A DNA stretch of 64,000 bases from Jacaranda mimosifolia (GCA_018894105.1 CM032128.1:12505001-12569000); one strand, 5' to 3'; positions 1 through 13,119 are shown, numbered from the stretch's first letter. Notes: generated by a model not told the origin, from the sequence alone. Program-made: numbers and translations.

Positions 1-1865
1 TCATAAAGAGTGGAAGGCACTAACTTATAGGGCACTTTACTTAATAGGTATGCCACTGTCAACAACAAATCCGCCTAAAAAGAGACTAGTAAATAATCAT
101 GCTCAATTACAGACCTACCATGTCCAAAAGGTTTATTTTCCTTCTTTTAGCTACACCGTTTAGCTGAGGTGTGTAAGAAATAATTAGTCGTCATGTAATT
201 CCTTTCTCATTATAAAATGTTTCAACTTGACTTGATAGATATCCATGCCCTATATCAGTTCTTATTTTTTTCACCTTTCTATCTAATTAATTCTCAACCT
301 CATTAGTGTAGTATTTAAAGCACTCAAATGCTTCAAATTTATGAGAAATCAAATAGATATAACAAAAATATAAAAAATCATCAATAAAAGTAATAAAATA
401 TAAGGCACCAGACTTATCTCTCACATTTATTGGAGCATAAACATCTGAATAGATTAATTTCAATGGAAACTCAACTTTCTTGGCCTTTACAAAGAGCTTG
501 CACGTAATCTTTCCTACAAAATAATGTTCATAGGTTGGCAATTTAATTCTTTTGAAGAATAGCCAAACTTTCCCCCTTTTTCTCCTAATCTATTCATCGA
601 TCTTGCTGAATGTGGCCTAATCTAATATACCATGTATAAATATCAACATTTATGTTACTAGATGTACATTCCATTAGACAAAAATCCACATAGTAATTGT
701 AAGTGGAATGATTATAATTTAAAATAAAGAAACTATTGTCAAGGTGTCCAACACCATAAAATACAATGTCCAGAGTAATTTTAACAACATTGCAATTGAA
801 AGTCAAACATAAACTAAGATAAGAATTATAGAATCCAGCACTAAGTTTCGTCGAATCTCTAGAGCATATAGGACATCAGGCAACATTAAGGTTTGGCCAC
901 CACTCAGTTCTAATATGCAAAGTATGGACTTGACAGTACTCCAAAAATGCTTCTAAATCATGAGTTACATGGTTGGTTATCCCTAAGTCTACCATCCACA
1001 CAAGATAAGACTCAAATTAGTAAAAAAAATGATTAAAAGATATATAGCACAACGAGTAGTGTTATTTAATGTTACCTTCAGTAGCTCGAACACTCACGAG
1101 CAGAGTGACTCGAGACTTTACAATTTTCATCCTACTTTTTGTCTTTCAGCTTGCCTAACTTCTTCCCTTATTGAGATCAGGTTTGCCCTTCTTCTTTGAG
1201 GATCCTTCTCTGATCTCTTGCCCTTTCCCCTCTCTATTCTAGTCTTACTTGAGCTTAAAGTCCAAAGCTTTTTTGCTATAGGTTTGCCACATGTGCACTG
1301 GCAACAGCGTTAGCAACACCAAGCTACTCTTCCTCTATATCAACATGCATGGTGGGTGACATCAACAAAAGTTCTGATACCATCGTTATAGATCAAATTC
1401 ACCTTGTTGAAGAGACCAAATCACTGCTTTCACTTTCCAGTGTTGTTTGATATTGTGATCATATTATTTTTTATGAGTGTCATATCTTATTGTGGCTGTC
1501 TAAGACCGAGGTCACAAAAGTCCTTCAAAAAGCCTATCTTAAATGCACCCAAATGTCATGAGTAGTTGGGCATTGCTCGCACTCAGAGATGAGATCATCA
1601 ATTACAAAGCTTAGCCTCATGCGAGGGAATCTTTCTTTTTCCACATATTGTAAGCCTCAAGATCTCTAATATGTTTGGAATTGTTATCCTCACCTGGGTG
1701 AATCAACACATGGTTAATACCTTCCAATGCATCATGCTCTTCCAGTTCATACCATATTTTACGGCTCCAAATATCATAATTATTACCATTCAACTTATCA
1801 CCCTTATTCAAGTAAGTAGTGATTCTCTTGGAAGCCACAACTTGATTTAAGAGATAATCATACAA
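1..1865 (-). pseudogene. Ty1-copia retrotransposon gag-integrase remnant
   Basis: Reading the minus strand from 1,865 downward gives the usual order of a copia polyprotein, broken by stops and frame changes. At 1,865-1,617 there is a gag N-terminus with a 'NGNNYDIWSRK' stretch like the copia gag core. A CCHC zinc knuckle lies at 1,122-1,090 with its last three ligands (C-x4-H-x4-C), the first Cys being lost. A pre-integrase segment at 806-594 ends in 'WYIRLGHI'. The integrase core runs from 541 to the window edge, including 'SDVYAPINV' and, in another frame, a match to the conserved 'PYTPQQNGVAERKN' region at about 190-120. Reverse transcriptase and RNase H would lie to the left of the window. 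No LTR was found. It cannot encode a working protein. Confidence 0.85.
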
Positions 1866-2892
1866 AAATACTCATCAAAATGCACATGATATCACACGTC
1901 ACACACTTTAAGCAAATTAATCCCCAAAATATTTTACATTTGTGTAGAGTCGAAAAGTCACTTAGTTGCCAAACATCACTCATGACCTAAATGCTTCATC
2001 AAATTAAAGATTATTTCTCAATGTAATGTAATACAAGTTTTGGAATAACAATTATAATAATTTTATGCATCTCAAAAATCACATTTAGATTAAAAAATAT
2101 ATATATATATATTATTAATATTATGGATTAATGAACAAAGTGTATATATAAATATATACATATATATATATATATAAAACAGTCAAATAGAATATGCTCA
2201 TCACATAAATCTAAAGGAAAATATAATTATTTAAAAAAAAACAAGCTATTAGTCCACACATCCCTATGACCCTATCTACCTCAAGTTCCTACCAACAGCT
2301 ACAAAGCTCTTTTAGACAGGGCCTTAGCAAGCTCATCTACAAGAGAAGGCCAGCAAGTCCGAGGTCTAGAAGATGTATTTAATAGCCAAGATTTCTTAAT
2401 TGTTGCTATATCTCATTTCTCCCATCGGCTGATATTGCTTGAGCATATGTCACAAGGGATTGATACAACCGTATTCCTCAAAAATTCAGTCCAAAACGTT
2501 AGCCTTTATTCTCTAAATGAGACTCATAAGATGGATAAGAAATTCAAAGGTTTGACCCAAATAAAGTAAGTTATCTACTCTTCAAGTTTCAGACTAAAGA
2601 GATAAACATGGTCGAGTATATATTCTCACTTTTTTCAGGGCCCCTCTTAAAATTCTTAAATTCCTGAAGTTTTATTTTACCTTTCATTGCAGTAGCTTTC
2701 ATATCCCTAAAAATCCTTTGTACTACACTCTGAGCATCTCACACGATGGATTCATAGTTATCAACATTCTCACTACAGCTCCTATGGAATTAGACTTTCC
2801 TGTACTGTCTTCCTGCTCTGCCTCTGATGTACTCCCATTCAGAACATTGCCCTGAGTAGCTCTTCCCTTGGAGCATTTAGGTATGTCTCAAT
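1866..2892. other. Intergenic, no recognised gene
   Basis: The first 400 bases are AT-rich with TA microsatellite tracts near 2,095-2,180. The rest, 2,270-2,890, has a more balanced composition and could be old coding or retroelement DNA, but every frame is broken by stops and I recognise no domain. Confidence 0.5.
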
Positions 2893-4065
2893 TAGGGTTG
2901 TAAATGAGTTGAGCTCAAGTTGAGCTTGGCAAAAATTTCAAGCTCAAGCTTAGCTCATTTGTAAAATACGTAAGCTCAAGCTCGAGCTCATTGAACTTCT
3001 AATTTTAAGCTCAAACTCAAGCTCATTGGTGAATATCGAGCTTGAGTTGGAGCTTATCAAACATTTGTCAATACTCAAATCTAATGCACATCTTTATACC
3101 TTAGAATATAAAATTGAATTTGTAAGCATGTGATGAATTTTAAGTTGGACATCTAAATTTAAAAAATATGCATTAATCAGTTTAAATTGTATATATTATA
3201 TACATAAAGTGATAAATAATGATATAATTTTGAAATTAATATATAAAATATTAATAATATTGATATTGCTACTATATATCCGTATTGAGTTAATATTATT
3301 AAATATAAGAAAAATAATCAATAACTTATTAATTGTTACAAAAATTATTTTTTTTATAAAGTAATCATACATTTTATAATCATGCAATTTACTAAAAATT
3401 TATTAGTTGTTATAAATTTTAAGTATATTATTGTTTTTACTTTTGAAGTTTCAATATTAAAATATAAAAAGAGATCTTTTAAGATAATGAAAAATTATTA
3501 TTCCGTACGTGCAGTATCAAAATTTGAAAAAAATACATTAATCATATAAAATATATCATAGAATCTCAAGATAAATGGGTATCATATGTATAACGAGAAT
3601 GGACATAATACAGAAAGTTGCTAGTATAACTAGCGCTCACACAAGAGTATAATTATATTATAAACCTATACATATTTTTATAAAAATATTTGAATAAAAG
3701 AATTTTATTTTTCATCAAACCTATCATGCTATTATCTTTTACAATTTATAAAAACTAGTATCTTATAAAATTATTAATTATTATCTATTAAGTAATATTA
3801 AGTGAATAAATAAATTATAGCTTGAAAATTATTTCATAATGTGGGATATATTTTTTAAGTATTTTTTTTATATATTATTTAATATTAGTACATTATATAT
3901 AAATACTTAGGCTCACGAGCAGACTCGCGAGTCTTCAAACAACTATCTTAAAACTCAATCTTGGCTCGACCCCAAGTTCGAGCCCATAAATTTGGCTCAA
4001 GCTTGAATAGTATCAGGTTCAAGCCGAACTTTTCTATATCGAGTCGTGCTAGTTTACGAACCAGA
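2893..4065. mobile_element. hAT-type MITE with GAGCTCAAGC subterminal repeats
   Basis: The left end reads TAGGGTTGTAAATGAG and is followed by repeated GAGCTCAAGCTCGAGC-like motifs. The same motifs return in inverted form at about 3,905-4,050, with an AT-rich core between. The same family occurs at 26,903, 45,715 and 57,620, where better preserved copies have 8-bp target duplications typical of hAT elements. The right end is too diverged to place exactly. Confidence 0.6.
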
Positions 4066-5500
4066 TCAACTCAAAATGATTTCAAATAACCATTCGAATA
4101 TGACAACACATGTCACGTTCATGCCACAAAAGATAACACCAAGTCCAGGGTCAAAAACATTAAAGAAGAAAAACTAATTTTTCTTCTGTAGAAAATTAAT
4201 TAGATAAATGCCCAAACATTTCTATATGAGTCCCAGTGAAAGACCAACACCTTTGAAAGTTTTACAAAAGGAATTCCTTATTTTACTTTCCAAATTAAAA
4301 CTATTTTTTATTAAGATATTATCTTGAATTAATATTTTTAATTAAAAATTCATTAGAAAATCTAAAATAAATTTTGGAGATTTTAATGGCAAATGATATA
4401 ACAGGAATGTGCCCATTTTAATGGCGTGGCTACTGTTGTGGCGCCGAGTGTGTGCTAACATGGCCATGCCATGTCGTAGCCACATCATCACACTAGCTAA
4501 CACGAATGTATGCGCTGGTTGCCACATATCACACACGCCTACAGTGGCACTTGTGGTTGACATGCAAATTTAAAAAAAAAAAATTATTTCTAAAATTTTT
4601 CCTTCCTCCTATTATCAATTATCCTAGACTTATTAGTTTATTCAAATTTTTAACTGAAGATGTCTAGCTTAGTGTTTAGGGAAACCAACAGAGGTAATAA
4701 ATAGTGAACCTAGTTCGCAACCATATTATCTATGTTATATATTTTTATAGGAAAAGAATATTCATGGAAAAAAAATCAAAAAAATAATATCTCACTTGTT
4801 TTAAGTTTGACTTTTGTAAAGATTATGTCCTCAAAAATAATAAGTAGATCCTAATGCGTTAATTTATGCTATGAAATGAAATAACATTTTCTAGAAATAT
4901 ATATATATATATATATTTTCAAAAATGAAAGTAAAGATAAATGCAATAAAAGACATTAAATTGCATGAGTGACTACATATATAACTTATATGCCGTAAAA
5001 CATAAAAAATACGTACACAATTGAGCGTTTGATCATATAATATATTAATGCTGCATTGCATATCTTAAAAGTAAACTGACATACCCAAACTAAAGTATAA
5101 AATTCAAGAGCTAAATTAATGTGGCTCTTAAAGTGATGGTGAATGTGCGCAAGGATCCAAGCACATTGAAAATTTAAAATTCCAACCCTTGAAATATAAC
5201 TTTAATCCACCAACACAATAAGGATCAACTCATACCAATAAAATTGGACTCAGAAAAGAGAAACATTTATTGTAATTCAATCTATTCAACTAATGCAAGA
5301 AGATCCCAATCTCCAATCTCAAATCGCCACCAATTGGACCCCTCTTCCACACCACTTTTGCTGTCCAAATCAGCACCTCAACAAGTCCAAAAAATGCAGC
5401 AAAAATAGTTTCTAAACTAGAAAAAAACCACAGCAATATGTGCTTTAAAAAATCGGCACCCAAGGAATGTGCCTTTAATCAATCAATCGTTGATCCACAT
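4066..5500. other. Intergenic, no recognised gene
   Basis: AT-rich sequence with a less AT-rich patch at about 4,420-4,560. The patch has one open minus-strand frame (4,563-4,342) with no recognisable domain. A TA microsatellite lies near 4,897-4,917. Nothing here supports a gene. Confidence 0.5.
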
Positions 5501-7230
5501 GAAAGTATCCCAAATGTGTTGGAATATTACCTGTAAGCCAATTAGATTGGCGTGTAAAATTACTTCACTTGTGATACAATCGTGATTGAATGATATTCCA
5601 TAAAATGACCATCTTCATCTAATACCTTTATGATTTCTTCACATGCAATTGGTTGAAGTCCCTAAATCATACTAGACTAGGGGACTTGGTCATGCATATG
5701 ATGGCGATCATCAAACAAGTATCTATGGTCATGATTTTAAATATTCAAAGTCGTAGAATCTTATAAGACGGGGGCATCTAAGATTCGAATAAACTTGCAC
5801 TAACGATGCATATTCCAAGGAGTTGGATGTTGCCCCATTTCATGGGCAATCTACGTTAGACACGAATGCATGTTACTGGGTGCTTGTTAGAGAATAAGTT
5901 CACTAAAGCATAAAATGGCCATCTTCGTCTTATGCCTTTATGATTTCTTTACATGCATTTGGTTGAAGTCCCTAAATCATACTAGAGTACGGGACTTGGT
6001 CACGCATATGATGGTGATCATCAAACAAGTATCTATGGTCATGATTTTAAATATTTCAAGTCGTAGAATCTTATAAGACGAGGCATCTAAGATTCGGATA
6101 AACTTGCACTAACAATATATATTCCAAGGAGTTGGATGTTACCCCATTTTATGGGCAATCTATGTTAGACATGGATGCATGTTGGTGGGTGCTTGTTAGA
6201 GAACAAGTTCACTAAAGGCCCGCTTAGAGAATCCACTAGATAGTCATAGTGGCATGTCGGTAATGGCAAGTTCACTAGCTTACATTAGTGCATATAATTA
6301 GTCATTTGACTTGAGGTTCCACAGTAACCTTGTATTTGGGTCCTGGTGATTTAATTTTACTCCGACCACATAGTGGGCAGCTCTTGGCTTAGGTTGGGCA
6401 CAAGCTATCTATATAGAGGTTGGTGAGTTCCAAGATGAGATCCGTTTCACCCATCTATGAAGAGCAAGTTGATCTCCTATGAATTCTAAGATGATCGATT
6501 CCAAAAAATCCTTGCTCAAGATAATATGACAATTTGGAAAATGAGTTTTTCAAAGTTAAGGTCTTCATGGGAATCGAACATCAAGAATAGATACATAATT
6601 ATTAAGGCTATTAGGGAGTCGGCAAATATCTTGCCTTAGGCCTCTTTAGGGATATAGAAAATGAAAGGACCATACTTGCACAGCAATTGTAAATAGGACT
6701 TGTTCACTCTAAATAATTTATTCATCTAATTCGTTGGGCTCCATAGGCTTGTGCTAGTCATCGACTATGGAGATTGGATACTCTTCAATTAATAGAGATT
6801 AATTAATAGAGTTATTAGTTTAAAAGAGTTTAAACTAATTCAAATATTTTTAATATTCAAAATATCACAAAGAGTTGTGAACCCATGTCTGATGAATTGG
6901 TGAACCTAAAGGGTCACGCGCAAAAGCCTAGAACACTCACACTTAATTGAAGAAATTATATAAGGAGTTAGATGACTGAGGTGGCCAAGTTTATTGGGGG
7001 AGGGGAGAGAGAGAGGGGGAGAGAACAAATCGGCTAATTTAATTTAATTGATTTCATGTGGCAATTTTAATTAGTCAAAGTCAACATAAGGGGTTAAGTT
7101 GATTTTATTAACTTAAAGACTTAAGTTAATCTAATTAAATTAAAGAGTTAATTTAATTAGCATAGAAATCTAATTTTGGAGGAAAAATTGAATGAAAGAG
7201 TCCATTTAATATTAGTGAGTTGGCATTTTA
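5500..7230 (+). mobile_element. Non-coding LTR-retroelement internal region, left copy
   Basis: This stretch is homologous in inverted orientation to two blocks on the right: 5.5-6.7 kb matches the reverse complement of 10.19-11.06 kb, and 6.8-7.2 kb matches the reverse complement of 8.23-8.72 kb. Shared landmarks include 'GACTTGAGGTTCCACA' near 6,310 and 'ATTATTAAGGCTATTAGGGA' near 6,598, seen reversed on the right. The right copy has an LTR and primer binding site, so this is read as the leader of the same family. No open frame of useful length is present, so it looks like a non-autonomous (LARD-like) element. Confidence 0.6.
5601..6219 (+). repeat. 310-bp tandem duplication in the left retroelement copy
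   Basis: Two near-identical units start at 5,601 ('TAAAATGACCATCTTCATCT') and 5,911 ('TAAAATGGCCATCTTCGTCT'), each ending near 'GTTCACTAAAG'. The right-hand family copy has a single unit, so the duplication is private to this copy. Confidence 0.85.
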
Positions 7231-8230
7231 AATTTGAGAAATTAAAAATGCAACTTGACTAGCAAGTTGGCATCTTAGGTGACATTGTGAGGTGTGTGTG
7301 ATAGAAACTTCCTTAGTCACAATACATAACACCCTCATGGGTAGTCATATGGAGGCTAATTTCCAGATGCAATTTCCATCCCATTTGTATGGTGATCTCA
7401 TGTATTGAGAGAAACCACTCGTTAGATTCCCTCCAACAACTTACTCTTTCCAGTAACTTCCTCACACTTTCTTCTTCATCCTTCGTCATCGTCCTCACAT
7501 CTCTAGCTAATTGAGAAAGGATAGAGACTGATTTTGGATGTGTGGACTAGCTTTAGAGGCTTCATATTTGGGGAGCTTTGACGTGGTGAATGAAGATCTT
7601 CCAAGTTTGTGGCCAATTTTGATGATTTTCGTCACCAACAGTTTTTGCACTTTTGGTTGCTATTTTGCCACCCAATTTAGCACATCTTGGAGGAGATTTT
7701 TCAGCTAAGCTAAGAGCAGCTGGAGTTTCTGTCCACAAGAGAGGAGTTAGAGATCCTTGGAGAAAAAGGCGATTTCCTTGCTTGGAAAGTGTTTCATAGT
7801 GAGATCTTCTAGTTGCCCACCAATTTCGAGATTAAGGTAACTTTTCTCCATCTTTTAATCTAATTTTGAGTCATAGAATAGATCTTTGGGCAAATGATGT
7901 TTTGGATGTGTTGGTTAATTTTGCCTCAAGTCTCAACTCTAAGCTAGAATGATAAGAGATTGGAGAAGAACTTGGAGATATGAGGTAGAAAATGGCAATT
8001 TGGAGGAGAGAGAAAAGAGTATTTTGGAGGAAATTTTTTTGTCACGCGAAATATGAGGGTAGTGATGCATTGGCCAGCCATAGTGGTCTCCAAAGGGGTA
8101 TTTGTAATGTGTGAGAGAAGTATCTAAAGGATCTAGTCACACTAGCTATGTTCTAAATTCTACTTCCACATTATTGGACCATTTGGATGCCACATCACCT
8201 CCTACATGGAATTTTAATTGCAATAATTAA
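7231..8230. other. Spacer between inverted retroelement arms
   Basis: Central segment between the two head-to-head arms. It contains a G-rich stretch (7,550-8,120) of unknown origin, with an AAGGTAACTT splice-donor-like site near 7,835. The longest open frame is short (minus strand, 7,498-7,313) and matches nothing I know. Confidence 0.45.
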
Positions 8231-8999
8231 AATCCCCATTTTTGGTCAATTAATTATTTCTACATTTTTAAATAAACTCTTCTATTTAAATCTTCCCTCC
8301 AAAAATTAGAAAGTCTCTTTCACCAATTAAATTAACCCTTTAATCAATTTGGTTTAATTTAACTCTTTAAATTATCAAGACTAATTTAATTAATCATGTG
8401 GTCCAATTAAGTTAACTCCTTGATTTAATTGATCTAATTTAACTTTTTAAATTAATTTGATTAATTTAACTCTTCTAATTAATCAACCATAGTGACTAAT
8501 TGAACTAGTCAATTTTGCCTCCTCTAATTTTGACCACTTCAACTATCTAACTCTTTAGATAATTTCTCCAAGTTCACTACTATATTATTTGTTTGTGACT
8601 CATAGGTTTACCAATCAATTAGATATAGGCTCGCAACTCTTTGCTATTTAATTGAATATTAAATATTTTGATTAACTAAAACTCCTTTTAATTAATCCCT
8701 AGGAGTGACTCACATGATTCAAAGGTAAATCACATCAGCTACAAAGAATCTTCCTAATGCTTCCATGTCTGAATATGTACTGCTGTCTATTAGGCATTAT
8801 CTCTAGCTGCTGCAGTAGTAGGCACATATCAAAGGAGATTAGGAAGAAATTAAAGCTCTACCTTATTTCATCTTCTCCTGTTGGTTGAGTGTCTTCAAAC
8901 CTTCGCTTTTATTGTCTCTTTTCCTTAAGTTTGTTTGGCTACTTAGTCCCTCTTAACTTGGAGCTAGATTTTTTTCTTAATCTGTAAGAAAATTTAATA

Positions 9000-10110
9000 G
9001 AATAAAGCTATGCTCAAAAGTGCAAGTCTGCACGAGAGAGAGATTCTATACAGGAGGACACTAAATCATTAGGTCACATGGGAAAATCCTCATCCTCGTA
9101 GGGCGTAGTGAAAACTTTAAATATGCTTTCTCTATAAATCGACAAAGTGGGGTTCGCCCTTGCCAAAATCCATTAAAAGTCTTACTCTCATGCATTGAAA
9201 AAGGTAAGATCGATAATTAGAATCATTCCCTGCTAGAGACTTTACCTCCACCAGCAGTCAAATCATAGCCCGACGATGCTAAAGAGCTTTTGTTTTTCTT
9301 TTTGTCCTTTGCCCAAAAGCATCTTACTCTGCTGGTCCACCTTCTAAAAATGTCTCTTCACCTAAGACATATCCTTCTTCTCTTTCAACTTCTTTTTCCT
9401 ATATTGTTGTTGTGGTTGATCCTTAGGAAGATATCTCATTAAGAAAGAGCAGTATTTCACATTTTGAAAAAATTCGCTAGTATGTTTGCAATCAAATCCG
9501 CCTTTTCTCATGGGGTAGAATAATAGGCGAAGGAAGCTGCAGCTTCTAAATCAAAAGCTATTGATACTAGAATGGAAGAAGAAAATCCCCTAGGACAGTA
9601 GAATGACTCCAATGCTCAAGAATCCAATCAATAGTAAAATATACGAAGATGGCATCAAAGAGAGAAGGAGTCGGATAAAAGCTGCTAGATAATGAGGAAA
9701 AGAAGTACTCTTTACCAGTATCATAGCAGGGATAAGTAAACTCCTAGTGGAAAGATCTTTTCTTCTATATGTGTGGGGCAATAAAACTTTGTCTAGTTTA
9801 TCCTCATAGCCTTTCGGATGAAAGATATGTTAGAAATTAAATAGTTTGAAATATCTGGACCTGGTCCTGGGTCCAAAAATTGGATCGATTCACAATCATA
9901 GTCATGTCCTAGTTTTCTTTTTCTTTTCATTTTCCTTTGTTGTTTCAATCGGGTGGTTCAAACTAAATGAAAGAAAGGTGGAACAACTTCTTCTTTTAAA
10001 TGGCATCTGGTTCCTAGGCTAAAACCATAACAACCTATTGATCGGGAAAGGAAGTTCCGATGAAAGCCTTTTAATGGCTATACATTAGCATTTGATGGAA
10101 GATCGACCGT
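9000..10110. other. Possible organellar (mitochondrial-like) insert
   Basis: This stretch lies inside the segment missing from the left retroelement arm. Its composition is more balanced than its neighbours, with runs such as 'GATCGGGAAAGGAAGTTCCG' (about 10,038) that resemble plant mitochondrial intergenic DNA. No mitochondrial gene was recognised; an open minus-strand frame at 9,781-9,590 is hydrophobic but unidentified. The assignment rests on impression of style only. Confidence 0.3.
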
Positions 10111-11071
10111 AGTTCCTTTAACTTTATATAGTAAATTTGAATTAATCTCCACTAATAGAAGAGCACAAATCTCCATAGTCAATGTCTAGCTACAAGTCTA
10201 GTGTCAACCTTTTTGTTTTATGATTACCATGTAAATATTGTCCTTCCGTTTCATATTTCCCAAATGAGGCGTAGGAAAGATATTTATCGATTCCCTAATA
10301 GCCTTAATAACTATGCATTTATTCTTAATGAACGGTTCCAAATGACCTCATCCTTGAAAACTATTTTCCAAACTTGTCATACTACCTTGCGCAAGAATTT
10401 TCCAAAACATGTAATCATAGAATACATAGGAGATCAACTAGTTCTTCATGACGAGCAAATGGATCCTTTATTGAAATTCACCAACCTTCATACTTAGATA
10501 GTTTATACCCAACATAAGTTCCTTGCAACCCACTGGGTGGTAGGATCAGCATCAAAACACAAGGGCCTAAGCAGAAAGTTATTGTGGAACCTCAAGTCTA
10601 AAGAGTAATTATATGCACTACTGTAAGTTACAAAAGTTTCCATTACTGATGAGCCACCCCGACTACCTTATGGATTCTTTGAGTGAGTCTTCAGTAAACT
10701 TATTCTCCTACAAGCACACATTGGCATGCATTCATGTCTCATACACGAATTGCCCATGAAAGTGGACAATATCCAACTTCTTAAAATATGCATTGATAGT
10801 ACAAACCTATCCGAAACTTAGATGCCCTATTTCTAAAGTTCTGACTTGTTATATTCCAAAATCATGACTATAGAAGCTTGTTTCACAATCAGCATCATAT
10901 GAAGGGCCCGCAGTCTTGTATGATTTTAGGGTGTTAACCAAATGCATTGTGAAGAATATCAGGTACACATGAGATGAAAATGGTTATTTATTCAATAACA
11001 ATCAAATAAGATTGTTCTACATGAGCAGTGATACATGCCAATTTAATTAGTTGTATGACACTATTCTAATA

Positions 11072-11085
11072 GGCTCTGATACCAA
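11072..11085 (-). promoter_or_regulatory. Retroelement primer binding site (tRNA-iMet type)
   Basis: The minus strand reads TTGGTATCAGAGCC, the usual plant primer binding site complementary to the 3' end of initiator methionine tRNA. It abuts the CTATCA end of the LTR, exactly where minus-strand DNA synthesis would be primed. Confidence 0.85.
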
Positions 11086-11530
11086 TGATAGATAAATATA
11101 AAGTAACACTAATTTATCTAAATAAATCAGCACCAACAATAAGGTTACATATTTTAGTGTGCCAGCAACGGAAACTCAAAACTTAATTTGGCTACTTGAA
11201 TTTCTACACAAGTCAGATGCTATTTCACCTTCAGAAAAACATTATATGATTACATGACCTAAATGTCATTGTTTCTATGTGAATATTCTTCTTTTTTTTG
11301 GTTTTTTAGAGAGAGAGAGAGCATATAAGAATATAATCTTCTCTCTATTTAAAGAAGACTTCCCAACCAGGACCATCCACTCCATCAAAATGGGAATATG
11401 GGTGTAGTTGATTACAAAAACAACTCCAACCAAATAATTTGGTGAATCATTCACCAGGATAGGGTTAGCCCGCACGACTAACCTACTGAAGCAATCAAAT
11501 TATTTTAATCGATTAAAAAATTGGCTAACA
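11086..11530 (-). repeat. 445-bp LTR of a copia-type element
   Basis: On the minus strand the LTR runs TGTTAG...CTATCA, a proper TG...CA pair with matching short inverted ends, and is followed at once by the primer binding site. A TTTAAATAGAGAG TATA-like motif lies near 11,340-11,352 and a CT-rich tract follows it, as expected for an LTR promoter. No partner LTR was found on the left, so the element is truncated or rearranged. Confidence 0.75.
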
Positions 11531-12065
11531 GTCGATAATTTCATTGCTATTATGTTCCAGAATAATAAAACTGTTGAGAAAAGACATTAATTTGTTCTAT
11601 AAATAATTTCATTCGACCATGAAGACGTACATTAAGAAAGTAAGACAAACTATCTCTTCATCTCATTCTCTATAAAATTTATGTAGTTTTTAGTTTTCTT
11701 AATACAAGAAAGTTGACTACTACATCTATTCTCAAAGTGTAGTATTTGAATAGATTACGATCGAATTTGTAGTTTGGGAACAACCAATTCCCTAAAAAAC
11801 ACATGCATAGTATATAAATTATTATTTTTAGAAAAGTATTTTAATTGATACACATAGTTTGAATAAATTTCAAGTATTTCATTTTCTCGAATAAGTAATT
11901 AACTGCATGCTCGATAAATAATTTGTGACTCTCTCTACTCCATAAACCATAATTTCAAAACTATTGTAATACTTACATATAATATCAAATAAGTTCTAAA
12001 AATAATTTATTTTAAAAATAAACTATAAACCAATAAAAATACACTAGAATTTTATTTGACGTGCA
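11531..12065. other. Intergenic, no recognised gene
   Basis: AT-rich sequence between the LTR and the next MITE. No open frame, repeat or RNA gene stands out. Confidence 0.6.
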
Positions 12066-12577
12066 CAGGGGTGTACAACTGATTTTAATAGACCAAATTC
12101 TTTATTAACTAAAATTTTCAATTTTACATAATGAAAAATCAAAAATTGAATCGAATCATACTTGTTTATGAAAAGTTTTGTTAAAACAAGGTTTTAACCA
12201 TTGATTTTTCTAGTTTCGATTTTAGTTAAACTGGCTACATAACATAAGTCATATATAAAACAAAAACGAAAATCAAACCAGTTACATAACATAAGTTGTG
12301 TGTGTGTGTGTGTGTGTGTGCGCGTGTGTGTGTAAAGAAAATCAAGTCTAACAGGTTAAAAACTAATTTAATCAGTTTTTGATTTGGTTAAAACCAACCA
12401 CCGATTTTTATCAATTTGCATTTTAGGTCCAGTTAACCGAGCCAAACAATCAGACTTGAATCGAAAATCAAAATTTTTTAAAAAATATAATCAAAAATTG
12501 AACTAAATATACTTTGATTTAATTTTATTTTTTTTTTATTTTTGATCGCAATTTTTTTATTTTTCTTCACATCCCTA
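12066..12577. mobile_element. hAT-type MITE, 512 bp
   Basis: Ends CAGGGGTGTACAA and TTCACATCCCTA form short terminal inverted repeats. They are flanked by GACGTGCA (12,058-12,065) and AACGCGCA (12,578-12,585), an 8-bp duplication with two transitions. The body has subterminal inverted motifs of the AACCGATTTT/AAAATCGGTT kind. It lies about 540 bp upstream of the PGRL-type gene start, so it could contribute to its distal promoter. Confidence 0.75.
12297..12333. repeat. (TG)n microsatellite
   Basis: A run of TG dinucleotides interrupted once by CGCG, inside the hAT-type MITE. Confidence 0.95.
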
Positions 12578-13119
12578 AACGCGCACACACCAACACTGAG
12601 GTACTTGCTAATCACTCTAGAATCTAGCTAGACGGATTGATGATTATCATGACATCAATTGCTCATTACATTCTCACAGCACATGTATTACATAATGTGT
12701 ACATTACATTATGGTTATACTTCCAAATTGGACTCAACGTCCTTTTTATGAATTCTTTTGTGATCATGAGAAATCATGGAATTCTTCACGCTGTATTACC
12801 CACAGGTTTTAAAGATTTAATGAATAATAATCCAAGAATCCCAAATCAACTGCTATCGTCGACCGATCACAAAAAATGATTGGCACAAAAATGTCAACGG
12901 TGGTCCTTTGTGCGTGTTGGGGCAGACAAGAGATATTTGAGCGGGAAATCAAACCCAAGCCTCAATGTCGAGGGGCATTACCGTCATTCACCATCCTCTC
13001 TTTATCTTGTGGCCACAAGTAATGTCCTTGCCAACTCCCACAAATAACGAAAACACCGAATAAGTCTTTATGTTCCAACTTCCAGCAAAAAACGTTTACC
13101 TGACCACTTTTCATGGTTC
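12578..13119 (+). promoter_or_regulatory. Upstream region of the PGRL-type gene
   Basis: The sequence becomes less AT-rich toward the gene. I see no convincing TATA box in the last 100 bases before the start codon. A second ATG at 13,113 lies just upstream but in a different frame, so the start at 13,120 was preferred because it opens the transit-peptide-like frame. The open frame at 12,637-12,879 matches nothing known. Confidence 0.45.

Larger units (their letters stand above)
8231..11085 (-). mobile_element. Non-coding LTR-retroelement internal region, right copy
   Basis: On the minus strand this begins with a primer binding site directly next to an LTR (11,086-11,530), followed by the leader. 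Two segments, 11.06-10.19 kb and 8.72-8.23 kb, match the left arm at 5.5-7.2 kb. The intervening 8.73-10.19 kb has no counterpart on the left and is probably a later insertion. The open frame on the plus strand at 10,201-10,497 is antisense to the element and has no recognisable domain. No gag or pol motif was seen. Confidence 0.6.

Noticed and set aside
1371..1384. Minus-strand GATGGTATCAGAAC resembling a tRNA-Met primer binding site
   Set aside because: It falls between the gag N-terminus and the zinc knuckle of the copia remnant, inside its coding region, and no LTR end lies next to it.
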